NCBI GenBank assembly: GCA_003280005.1
Contig: QCGH01000009.1
Span: 1 to 50,317 of the forward strand
DNA length: 50,317 nucleotides
Direction of reading: 5' to 3'
Source of the DNA: Pelagibacteraceae bacterium AG-365-D07
GTDB lineage: Bacteria > Pseudomonadota > Alphaproteobacteria > Pelagibacterales > Pelagibacteraceae
Positions 36,628-44,342 of this stretch are shown in pieces. Position 1 is the stretch's first letter. Every line of letters begins with the position of its first letter. The translations under genes and the position numbers were made by a program. The notes beneath the pieces are model-generated. The model searched no databases and was not told where the DNA came from. It saw only the letters and a list, made by a program, of their open reading frames with translations.

Positions 36628-37463
36628 TTAAAAGAATCATAGCTAGAATAGATATTAAAAATAATTTCCTTGTAAAAGGAATGCATTTAGAAGGGCTAAG
36701 AATTTTAGGTTATCCCGAATTTTTTTCAAAAAAATATTTTGAAGAAGATATAGATGAAATAATTTTTCAAGATGTAGTTGCTAGTTTATATAAAAGAAAT
36801 CAATTATCTGAAATAACATCTAAAGTTTCTAAAGATGTATTTGTACCATTAATTGTAGGCGGAGGCATAAGATCAATTAAAGACATTGAAAATTCTTTAA
36901 TAAATGGAGCTGATAGAGTTTCAATTAATACAGGTGGAGTTAATAATAAAAAATTTATAAAAGAAGCGGTTAATATTTTTGGATCCTCAACAATTAACAT
37001 CACAATTGAAACACTGAATATTAATGGAAATTATAAAGTCTTTACTGATAGTGGAAGAACTGAAACAAATATAGATACGTTTGAATGGGTAAAGGAAGTA
37101 GAGGATTATGGTGTAGGAGAAATTATTCTTACTTCAATAAATAATGAAGGAACAGGCAAAGGATATGATCTTAAACTATTTGAAAAAATTTCTAATAAAC
37201 TTTCTATACCATTATTAGCTCATGGTGGTGCCAGGAATCCAGATGATGTATATAAACTTTTAAATGATACTAATGTAGATGGTGCAGTAATTGCATCTGC
37301 ATTTCATTTTAATTACTTTAAAGAACTTTATGAAAAAAAAAAAATTGAACAAACCGGAAGTACAAATTTTTTAAACTTTAGTGAAAAGAAAAACTTTTCT
37401 ATAAATATTAAGGATTTAAAAAAATACCTGATAAATAAAAAAATAGATATTAGATCCTTATGA
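36624..37463 (+). CDS. HisF-like ammonia-channel partner of the sugar amidotransferase (WbuZ/HisF2 type)
   Basis: A 279-aa (beta-alpha)8 barrel close to HisF: RIIARIDIKNN, the phosphate loops GGGIRS and HGGAR, and the FTDSG and LTSINNEGT segments. The start is TTG at 36624, which overlaps the TGA of the preceding gene; alignment to HisF starts here, so the start is firm. Of the HisF catalytic pair Asp11/Asp130 (Thermotoga numbering), the first is kept (Asp10) but the second is Glu129, and Asp176 is Glu175. This argues against true IGP cyclase activity and for a role in ammonia delivery. Its end overlaps the HisH-like gene (ATGA). Confidence 0.88.
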   Translation: MIKRIIARIDIKNNFLVKGMHLEGLRILGYPEFFSKKYFEEDIDEIIFQDVVASLYKRNQLSEITSKVSKDVFVPLIVGGGIRSIKDIENSLINGADRVSINTGGVNNKKFIKEAVNIFGSSTINITIETLNINGNYKVFTDSGRTETNIDTFEWVKEVEDYGVGEIILTSINNEGTGKGYDLKLFEKISNKLSIPLLAHGGARNPDDVYKLLNDTNVDGAVIASAFHFNYFKELYEKKKIEQTGSTNFLNFSEKKNFSINIKDLKKYLINKKIDIRSL

Positions 37464-38098
37464 CCAAACCTTTAGCTGCAATAATTAATTTAAATACAAA
37501 TAATATTTTAAGTATTAGGAGAGCCCTAGAATTTGTAGGATTTAGAACGGAAATAATAAGCGAAAATACTAATATAGACAAATTTGATATGATAGTTCTA
37601 CCTGGTGTTGGAGCATTCAATTGTGCAATGCAAAGATTAGAGGAAACTTCTTTAATTAAATTTGTCAATGAGTCCCTAAATAAGGAAAAATATTTTATGG
37701 GCATATGTTTAGGTATGCAATTGCTATTTTCAGAAAGTCCAGAATTTAAAAAAACTAAAGGATTATCTTTTTTTTCAGAAAAAATTGAAAATTTTAATAA
37801 ATTTAATGTAAATAAAAAAACTTTTATAGGATGGAACCAAGTTAAATTTAATAAAAATTTTTTTATAGAGGATGAAGACTTTTTAAACTTTAATGAAAAA
37901 TATTTTTATTTTGTCCATTCTTACTTTGTTGATTGCAAAAACCAAAAATATGAATATGGAACTTCCTTTAATGGAACAAAAGAATTTGTAAGCGTAGTAA
38001 AAAGATCTAACGTAATTGCATTTCAGTTTCATCCTGAGAAAAGTGGCTTAACAGGGTTAAATTTACTTAAAGCAAGTACAAAAAACTTTTTTTCTTAA
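37460..38098 (+). CDS. HisH-like glutaminase subunit (WbuY/HisH2 type)
   Basis: A 212-aa class I glutamine amidotransferase. The nucleophile Cys83 lies in GICLGMQ, and His191/Glu193 in FQFHPEKSG complete the triad, so glutaminase activity is expected. It begins LAAIINLNTNNILSIRRAL where HisH has a similar GNxxS-type start, and has LPGVGAF for the oxyanion strand. It overlaps the HisF-like gene by 4 nt. The pair would make ammonia for the sugar amidotransferase rather than for histidine synthesis, judging from context and the HisF substitutions. Confidence 0.88.
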   Translation: MTKPLAAIINLNTNNILSIRRALEFVGFRTEIISENTNIDKFDMIVLPGVGAFNCAMQRLEETSLIKFVNESLNKEKYFMGICLGMQLLFSESPEFKKTKGLSFFSEKIENFNKFNVNKKTFIGWNQVKFNKNFFIEDEDFLNFNEKYFYFVHSYFVDCKNQKYEYGTSFNGTKEFVSVVKRSNVIAFQFHPEKSGLTGLNLLKASTKNFFS

Positions 38099-38121
38099 AT
38101 TAGAATATAACTTGATTGTTT

Positions 38122-38158
38122 GAAAATTTGTTAAATACACAAAAAAATACAAATTTTC
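38122..38158. promoter_or_regulatory. Inverted repeat upstream of aceE
   Basis: GAAAATTTGT (38122-38131) and ACAAATTTTC (38149-38158) form a perfect 10-bp inverted repeat around a 17-nt spacer, ending 34 nt before the aceE ATG. It could be an operator for a dimeric regulator or a leader hairpin. It does not resemble the PdhR site. A -10-like TATATT lies between it and the start codon. Confidence 0.45.
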
Positions 38159-38192
38159 TAAAAAAATAGTATATTAAAAATTAATAAATTTA

Positions 38193-41100
38193 ATGAACAA
38201 AAAAATATTAGTCCCAGACATAGGTGATTTTGAAAATGTAGAGGTCATTGAGGTATTAGTAAAAGAAGGAGATGAGATAAAAATTAATGATCCTTTAATT
38301 ACACTTGAAAGTGATAAGTCAAGTGTAGAAGTTCCATCAACTCAAGAGGGTATAATTGAGAAATTAATTGTAAAAGTCGGAGATAAAGTTTCCAAGGACG
38401 ATCCTATTGCTTCTATCAATTCTCTTAGTAACGATATAAAGACTAAAGTACCTCCCACTACAGAAAAAATAATAAGTGAAGCTGAAAAAGTTCTTAATAA
38501 TGAAGAAACTAAGCAGAAAGAAGTAAAAACAGAAAAAAATAATATACAAATTCCAAATTCAAATATTCAAAAATCAAATAATAGAATTATTGTAACTGAT
38601 GTAAATGATATTGATCCATTAGAAACAAAAGAATGGATAGAATCTTTAAATTCAGTAGTTGAAAATTTAGGAAATGAAAGGGCACATTTTCTATTAAGGC
38701 AATTGATTGATGAATCATATAGAAAAGGATCTAGAATTCCATTTATTCAAAATACACCATACATAAATACTATACCTGCTGATGAAGAAGAAAAATCTCC
38801 AGGAGATCAAAACATAGAGAGAAAAATTAGATCTTTAATAAGATGGAATGCTGCAGCTATGGTTGTAAGGGCAAATAAAAAATTCCCCGAACTTGGCGGT
38901 CATATAGGAACGTTTGCATCTGCAGCAACACTATACGATGTAGGAATGAATCATTTCTGGAGAGCAAAAAATCATCAATTTGGAGGTGATTTAATTTATT
39001 TTCAAGGCCACTCAGCACCAGGGATATATTCTAGAGCATTTTTAGAGGGAAGACTTACAAAGGAGCAATTAGATAACTTTAGGCAGGAGGTTGGACCTAA
39101 TGGTTTATCATCTTATCCTCACCCATGGTTAATGCATAAGTTTTGGCAATTTCCTACTGTATCAATGGGACTTGGTCCCATGTTAGCAATATACCAAGCA
39201 AGGTTTATGAAGTACTTGATAAACAGAGGTTTAATTAAAGATGAAAATAGAAAAGTTTGGGCGTTTCTTGGTGATGGAGAGATGGACGAGCCAGAGTCTT
39301 TAGGTGCAATTGCTTTAGCATCAAGAGAAAATTTAGATAATTTAATATTTGTAATAAATTGTAATTTGCAAAGATTAGACGGTCCAGTAAGAGGAAATGG
39401 GAAAATAATTCAAGAATTAGAAGGAAGCTTTAGAGGGGCTGGCTGGAATGTTTTAAAAGTTATTTGGGGTTCATATTGGGACCCGCTTTTAGCTAACGAT
39501 AAGTCAGGATTACTTATTAAAAGAATGAACGAAGCTGTAGATGGAGAATATCAAGCGTTTAAAGCTAAAGGTGGAAGTTATGTAAGAAAGAATTTCTTCG
39601 GAAAATATCCAGAATTAATAAAATTAGTTTCATCCTATAGCGATAAAGATATTTGGAGATTGAATAGAGGTGGTCACGATCCCCACAAAGTATATGCAGC
39701 TTATCATAAAGCAATGGAAAATACAGGTAGCCCAACTGTAATTATAACAAAAACAATTAAAGGTTATGGAATGGGCAAATCTGGCGAAAGTATTAACACT
39801 ACACACCAACAAAAAAAATTAGATGTAGATGATTTAATGTATTACAGAGATAGGTTTGATGTACCTTTAACTGATGAACAAGTTAAAAATATAGAATACT
39901 ATAGGCCCAATGAAAATTCTGAGGAGATAAAATATTTAAGGGAAAGAAGATTAAAATTAGGAGGCAATCTTCCCGAAAGGTCTACTTTTGCCAAACCAAT
40001 TAAAGCTCCTCCTGAAGATATTTTTGATGTTATGATGAAATCTACTGGTGATAAAGAGATGTCTACAACTATGGCACTGGTAAGAATGCTCACAAACTTA
40101 TTAAGGGATAAAAATGTTGCATCTAGACTAGTACCAATTATTCCAGATGAAGCCAGAACTTTTGGGATGGAAGGATTTTTTCAAAAGATAGGAATTTATG
40201 CTCACGAGGGTCAAAAATATGAACCAGTAGACTCTGAACAACTGAGCTCTTATAGAGAGGATAAAAAAGGACAAGTTTTAGAGGAAGGAATTACAGAAGC
40301 AGGGTCAATGTCTTCCTGGATTGCGGCAGGAACGTCATACACTAACCATGACATTGAAATGATCCCAATTTACCTTTTTTATTCAATGTTTGGATTTCAA
40401 AGAGTTGGAGATTTTGCGTGGGCAGCTGGAGACAGTCAAGCTCGGGGTTTTCTAATAGGTGCAACATCTGGAAGAACAACTTTAGCTGGTGAGGGTTTGC
40501 AACATCAAGATGGTCACAGTCATTTATTATCCTCAACAATTCCTAATTGTGTATCATATGATCCAACTTTTGCATATGAATTGGCAGTTATATTTAGAGA
40601 TGGTTTAAAAAGAATGCATGAGAAAAAAGAAAATATTTTTTACTATATTACAACAATGAACGAAAATTACCCACATCCAGAAATACCAACAGGTAGTGAA
40701 CCTGGAATATTAAAAGGAATGTATAAAATAAAAGAATTTTCAAAACATAAAAAAACAAAAATTCAATTGCTTGGTTCAGGCTCAATCTTAAGAGAAATGA
40801 TGAGTGCTGCAGAAATGCTTCAAGAGGAATATCAAATTGATAGTGAAGTATGGAGTGTTACCAGTTTCAGTGAATTGAGAAAAAATGGAATGGAAATAGA
40901 AAGATACAATTTATTGCATCCAGATAAAAAGAAAAAAAAGTCTTATATTGAAGAATGTCTGGGAGGATCCGAGGGTCCTATTTTAGCAGCCTCAGATTAT
41001 ATGAGATTAAATTCAGATCAAATTAGATCTTATGTTAACAAAAGTTTTTACTCTTTAGGTACAGATGGGTATGGTAGAAGTGATACAAGAAAAAATTTGA

Positions 41101-41249
41101 GAAAATTTTTTGAGGTAGATAAAAATTATATAACAACATATGCTTTGAGTGTTTTAGCAAGCGAACAATTGTTATCTTCAAAACATGCTGTTGATGCGAT
41201 TAAAAAATATAAAATTGATACTGAAAAACCAATGCCTACTAAAGTTTGA
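38193..41249 (+). CDS. aceE: Pyruvate dehydrogenase E1 (homodimeric) with N-terminal lipoyl domain
   Basis: AceE decarboxylates pyruvate with thiamine diphosphate and passes acetyl groups to lipoyl-E2. The 1018-aa protein is a fusion. Residues 1-75 are a lipoyl domain with the modifiable Lys42 in LESDKSSVEVP; residues 76-135 are a charged linker; from about 137 (DIDPLETKEWIESL) a full-length AceE follows (about 882 residues, E. coli has 887). The ThDP motif GDGEMDEPES...NCNLQRLDGP and the RTFGMEG and QHQDGHSH segments are intact. A separate aceF follows at once. A lipoyl arm on E1 is not usual for this family. Confidence 0.96.
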   Translation: MNKKILVPDIGDFENVEVIEVLVKEGDEIKINDPLITLESDKSSVEVPSTQEGIIEKLIVKVGDKVSKDDPIASINSLSNDIKTKVPPTTEKIISEAEKVLNNEETKQKEVKTEKNNIQIPNSNIQKSNNRIIVTDVNDIDPLETKEWIESLNSVVENLGNERAHFLLRQLIDESYRKGSRIPFIQNTPYINTIPADEEEKSPGDQNIERKIRSLIRWNAAAMVVRANKKFPELGGHIGTFASAATLYDVGMNHFWRAKNHQFGGDLIYFQGHSAPGIYSRAFLEGRLTKEQLDNFRQEVGPNGLSSYPHPWLMHKFWQFPTVSMGLGPMLAIYQARFMKYLINRGLIKDENRKVWAFLGDGEMDEPESLGAIALASRENLDNLIFVINCNLQRLDGPVRGNGKIIQELEGSFRGAGWNVLKVIWGSYWDPLLANDKSGLLIKRMNEAVDGEYQAFKAKGGSYVRKNFFGKYPELIKLVSSYSDKDIWRLNRGGHDPHKVYAAYHKAMENTGSPTVIITKTIKGYGMGKSGESINTTHQQKKLDVDDLMYYRDRFDVPLTDEQVKNIEYYRPNENSEEIKYLRERRLKLGGNLPERSTFAKPIKAPPEDIFDVMMKSTGDKEMSTTMALVRMLTNLLRDKNVASRLVPIIPDEARTFGMEGFFQKIGIYAHEGQKYEPVDSEQLSSYREDKKGQVLEEGITEAGSMSSWIAAGTSYTNHDIEMIPIYLFYSMFGFQRVGDFAWAAGDSQARGFLIGATSGRTTLAGEGLQHQDGHSHLLSSTIPNCVSYDPTFAYELAVIFRDGLKRMHEKKENIFYYITTMNENYPHPEIPTGSEPGILKGMYKIKEFSKHKKTKIQLLGSGSILREMMSAAEMLQEEYQIDSEVWSVTSFSELRKNGMEIERYNLLHPDKKKKKSYIEECLGGSEGPILAASDYMRLNSDQIRSYVNKSFYSLGTDGYGRSDTRKNLRKFFEVDKNYITTYALSVLASEQLLSSKHAVDAIKKYKIDTEKPMPTKV

Positions 41250-42529
41250 TGCCCATAATTGATATAAAAGTACCAAATATAGGTGATTTCAGAGACGTAG
41301 AAATCATAGAAATACTGGTAAAAAATGGCCAAGAAATAAGCAAAGGTGAATCAATTATTACTCTTGAGAGTGATAAATCAAGTGTAGAGGTGCCCTCAGA
41401 TCATTCAGGTAAAATATCAAATATAAATGTAAAAGTAGGCGACAAGGTTTCTGAGGGAGATTTAATACTTAAGATAGAGGTAATTAAAAAAGAAGATACA
41501 AAAATAGATAACAAAGAAATCAATAATGCAGAAAAAATTGATACATCAATTGAAAGTCCTTTAGAAAAAAAAGGGGTCGAAACTAGTATAAATAATATTA
41601 TCAAAACAGGCAAATTGGTACTTGCCAGTCCTAAAGTGAGAAAATTTGCAAGAGAACTTGGAGCTGATATAAATATAATTCCTGGATCTGAAAAATTTGG
41701 TAGAGTATCAGAAGATGATATAAAAAGCTTCGTTAAACATGGTATAAATCAAAAACACCCATTGGAAAATAATGCAGAAAATCGAAAGCAACAAATTAAA
41801 ATTGAATATGATCACTCTGATTTTGGCGAGATTGATATTAAAGATATACCAAGAATAAAAAAGATAGCAGCACCACACCTTGTAAATTCTTTTAATACAA
41901 TCCCACACGTCACTCATCATGATGAAATTGATATTACTGAAATGGAAGAATTTAGAAATTCATTAACAGATCATTATACTGGAGAAAAATTGAAAATTAC
42001 TCCACTGGCATTCATTATGAAAGCTTTAGTGGCGGCGTTAAAAGAATTTCCAACTTTTAATTCTTCCATCGAAGATATGAGTAGTGGAAAAATTACTTTT
42101 AAAAAATATTTTCATATAGGTATAGCTGTAGACACCCCTAATGGTTTGATGGTTCCTAAAATAAGGCAGGTAGATAAAAAAAACATTCAACATTTATCAG
42201 CAGAACTAAGAGAGGTTGCTCAAAAATGTAGAGATTTAAAAATTGATAAGAAGGAATTTTATGGAGGATCAATTACAATATCTAGTCTTGGAGGAATTGG
42301 GGGAAGTTTTTTTACACCTATTATAAACTATCCCGAGGTAGCTATATTAGGGGTAAGTAAATTAAATAAAAAACAAATCTTATTTGGAAATCGATTTACA
42401 GAAAGATCAATATTACCGATTTCCTTGTCCTATGATCATAGAATTATTGATGGCGCTGAAGCTGCAAGATTTTGTAATGAGATAAGGGATAATTTAGGTA
42501 AAAATTTTGCTTTCAAATTAGCCATATAA
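41249..42529 (+). CDS. aceF: Dihydrolipoamide acetyltransferase (pyruvate dehydrogenase E2)
   Basis: E2 forms the complex core and transfers the acetyl group to CoA. The ATG at 41249 overlaps the aceE TGA (TGATG), giving 426 aa. It has one lipoyl domain (Lys43 in LESDKSSVEVP), a linker, a peripheral-subunit-binding domain (LASPKVRKFARELG), and the catalytic domain ending in SYDHRIIDGAEAARF with the active-site His and Asp. The lipoyl domain closely resembles that on AceE. The E3 gene lpd is not in this window. Confidence 0.95.
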   Translation: MPIIDIKVPNIGDFRDVEIIEILVKNGQEISKGESIITLESDKSSVEVPSDHSGKISNINVKVGDKVSEGDLILKIEVIKKEDTKIDNKEINNAEKIDTSIESPLEKKGVETSINNIIKTGKLVLASPKVRKFARELGADINIIPGSEKFGRVSEDDIKSFVKHGINQKHPLENNAENRKQQIKIEYDHSDFGEIDIKDIPRIKKIAAPHLVNSFNTIPHVTHHDEIDITEMEEFRNSLTDHYTGEKLKITPLAFIMKALVAALKEFPTFNSSIEDMSSGKITFKKYFHIGIAVDTPNGLMVPKIRQVDKKNIQHLSAELREVAQKCRDLKIDKKEFYGGSITISSLGGIGGSFFTPIINYPEVAILGVSKLNKKQILFGNRFTERSILPISLSYDHRIIDGAEAARFCNEIRDNLGKNFAFKLAI

Positions 42530-42547
42530 TTATAAGTTTCTCTCTTA

Positions 42548-43456
42548 ATGTCAAAATCAATTTCTATTCTAAGTGCTCTAGGATGTACCTTCATATGGGG
42601 CACTACTTTTATAGCTCAAGATACTGGCATGGATTTCATCGGCCCATATTTATTTAACGGTGTAAGATTTTTTGTAGGATTTTTAGTTTTATTGCCTTTT
42701 TTTTTATATTTTGAAAAAAAAAATGTAAAGAAGGAGTTAGTAAAAGATAGGAATGAATTTTTTAAATACTCACTTTTAATAGGAGTTTTTTTATTCTTAG
42801 GATCTGCCTTACAACAAATATCACTTCAATTCACAGATGTTGCAAATGCAGCCTTTTTTACTATTTTTTATGTACCCATGGTTCCAATAATAGTTTTTTT
42901 TCTTTTCAAAGAAAAAATACACTGGAGTAATTGGCCTTCAGTTATTTTGTGTCTTCTTGGTGGTTACTTACTTACAAATTTTTACGACGCGACTATAAGA
43001 AAAGGTGATGCACTTGTGGTGTTATGTGCTATATTTTGGGCTCTTCATATTATTTATGTTGGTAAAGTAATTAAGAATTTTAACTTACCAATATTAATAG
43101 GACTGATTCAAACTTTTGTTGTCTCTATTCTTTCAATCATTGGTGCAATCGTATTTGAGGAAATAAATATTGATGGAATATTTAAACAAACATACCAAAT
43201 ATTTTATGCGGGTATATTGTCAGGGGGATTTGCTTTTGTCTTACAAATTTATGCACAAAAAAATATTACTCCAACTCCAGCAGCAATAATATTTTCTTTA
43301 GAAGGGGTTATTGCAACTATTGCAGCGTGGTTTTTATTAAGTCAAATACTTAATCTAAACAATATTATTGGATGCATATTTATAATTCTAGGAGTTCTTA
43401 TATCTCAAATAGTACCTGAATTAAAAATAAATAAAGTAAAACAAGACCAAGGATAA
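42548..43456 (+). CDS. EamA/DMT-family transporter
   Basis: A 302-aa integral membrane protein with about ten hydrophobic helices in two EamA repeats (first with FIWGTTFIAQ, second with YAGILSGGFAFVLQIYAQK and the PAAIIFSLEGVIA segment). The family exports or imports small metabolites such as amino acids or nucleotides; substrate unknown. Its 3' end overlaps the convergent uppP gene by 36 nt, so both C-termini are encoded on opposite strands of the same DNA. Confidence 0.9.
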   Translation: MSKSISILSALGCTFIWGTTFIAQDTGMDFIGPYLFNGVRFFVGFLVLLPFFLYFEKKNVKKELVKDRNEFFKYSLLIGVFLFLGSALQQISLQFTDVANAAFFTIFYVPMVPIIVFFLFKEKIHWSNWPSVILCLLGGYLLTNFYDATIRKGDALVVLCAIFWALHIIYVGKVIKNFNLPILIGLIQTFVVSILSIIGAIVFEEINIDGIFKQTYQIFYAGILSGGFAFVLQIYAQKNITPTPAAIIFSLEGVIATIAAWFLLSQILNLNNIIGCIFIILGVLISQIVPELKINKVKQDQG

Positions 43457-44188
43457 TAATACTCTGTATATTACAAATATATTTAAGGAAAAATTTTTTG
43501 TATAAATTAAAAAATACTTAATAGTAATATATGAAAATATATAAGAAAAAATTATTCCTAATGTTATATTAAAATTTAATGTTTCATCTTTTACAAATGA
43601 GTCTTTTAAGGTAAGCACACTTGCTCCCAACAAAGCAGGTATAGATAAAATAAAAGATATTTTAGCAGCATCGTATCTATTAAAATTTAAAAACCTAGAA
43701 CCAGTTATAACGATACCGGCTCTACTTGCTCCTGGAATTAAAGCTAAGATCTGAAACAAGCCTATTGTAAACATATTTTTTAAATTTAAATCTTCCACGA
43801 ATGACTTGGATGAAATAAATTTATCAGAAAAATATAATAAAATTCCAAAAACTAATGTTGACCATGCTATGATTTCAATACTACGTAAATTTTCATAAAA
43901 ATTATATTCATAAAAAAAATAACCTACTACGATCAAGGGTAGCGAACCAACAACAAGCAAATTTAATATTTTCTTATTGTTAGAAAAATCAATTAAGTCT
44001 CTAAAGAAATAATGTATGATTGCTATTAGAGAACCTAAATGTAAACTAGCGTCAATTAAAACCGAACTTTTATAACCTTCAAAAATATCTGAAAATAGAA
44101 CTAAATGTGCCGATGAGCTAACAGGAATAAATTCTGAAATTCCTTGAATTAGTGATAAAATAAGAGTTTGAAGATAAATCAATGACAT
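43421..44188 (-). CDS. uppP: Undecaprenyl-diphosphatase UppP (BacA)
   Basis: UppP removes the terminal phosphate of undecaprenyl diphosphate to recycle the lipid carrier for peptidoglycan and surface polysaccharides. The 255-aa membrane protein has both signature motifs: GISEFIPVSSSAHL near the N-terminus and PGASRAG in the second half. E. coli UppP is 273 aa. It converges on the EamA gene with a 36-nt overlap and is divergent to gltD across a 154-nt interval. Confidence 0.95.
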   Translation of the reverse strand: MSLIYLQTLILSLIQGISEFIPVSSSAHLVLFSDIFEGYKSSVLIDASLHLGSLIAIIHYFFRDLIDFSNNKKILNLLVVGSLPLIVVGYFFYEYNFYENLRSIEIIAWSTLVFGILLYFSDKFISSKSFVEDLNLKNMFTIGLFQILALIPGASRAGIVITGSRFLNFNRYDAAKISFILSIPALLGASVLTLKDSFVKDETLNFNITLGIIFSYIFSYITIKYFLIYTKNFSLNIFVIYRVLLSLVLFYFIYF

Positions 44189-44238
44189 TAATACTCATTG
44201 GTAAACCATATATTTTGAAATTAAAGCAATTCGTTTAA

Positions 44239-44255
44239 TGCATAATACATATGCA
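44239..44255. promoter_or_regulatory. 17-bp TGCA dyad between uppP and gltD
   Basis: TGCATAATACATATGCA is a perfect 6-bp inverted repeat around 5 nt. The total length and outer TGCA half-sites match the layout of NtrC operators (TGCACC-N5-GGTGCA). It lies about 90-105 bp upstream of the gltD start. Use by an NtrC/NtrX-type regulator is inferred. Confidence 0.4.
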
Positions 44256-44297
44256 GTTAAGTAAAAAACATCTAAAAAAGGGGTTTTTTTTAAAAAT

Positions 44298-44318
44298 AAG
44301 GTAAATAATACTTACCTT
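44298..44318. promoter_or_regulatory. 21-bp dyad directly upstream of gltD
   Basis: AAGGTAA and TTACCTT form a perfect 7-bp inverted repeat around 7 nt, ending 24 nt before the gltD ATG. It abuts a TATAAG (44319-44324) that could be a -10 box. Either an operator or a leader hairpin. Confidence 0.35.
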
Positions 44319-44342
44319 TATAAGCTTTTTACCTTTTATTTT

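Noticed and set aside
36624..38098. Histidine biosynthesis hisF and hisH
   Set aside because: Overlap with a sugar amidotransferase, absence of other his genes, and Glu replacements in the HisF homologue point to the WbuY/WbuZ role.
35054..38192. Genomic island integrated at tRNA-Arg
   Set aside because: The cassette lies on the 5' side of the tRNA, while integrases use the 3' end. No integrase, no repeat of the tRNA end and no clear base-composition break were seen.
44265..44296. A6-GGGG-T8 stretch as a terminator
   Set aside because: The stem would be only A-T pairs around a GGGG loop, too weak for a terminator, and it lies upstream of gltD between divergent genes.
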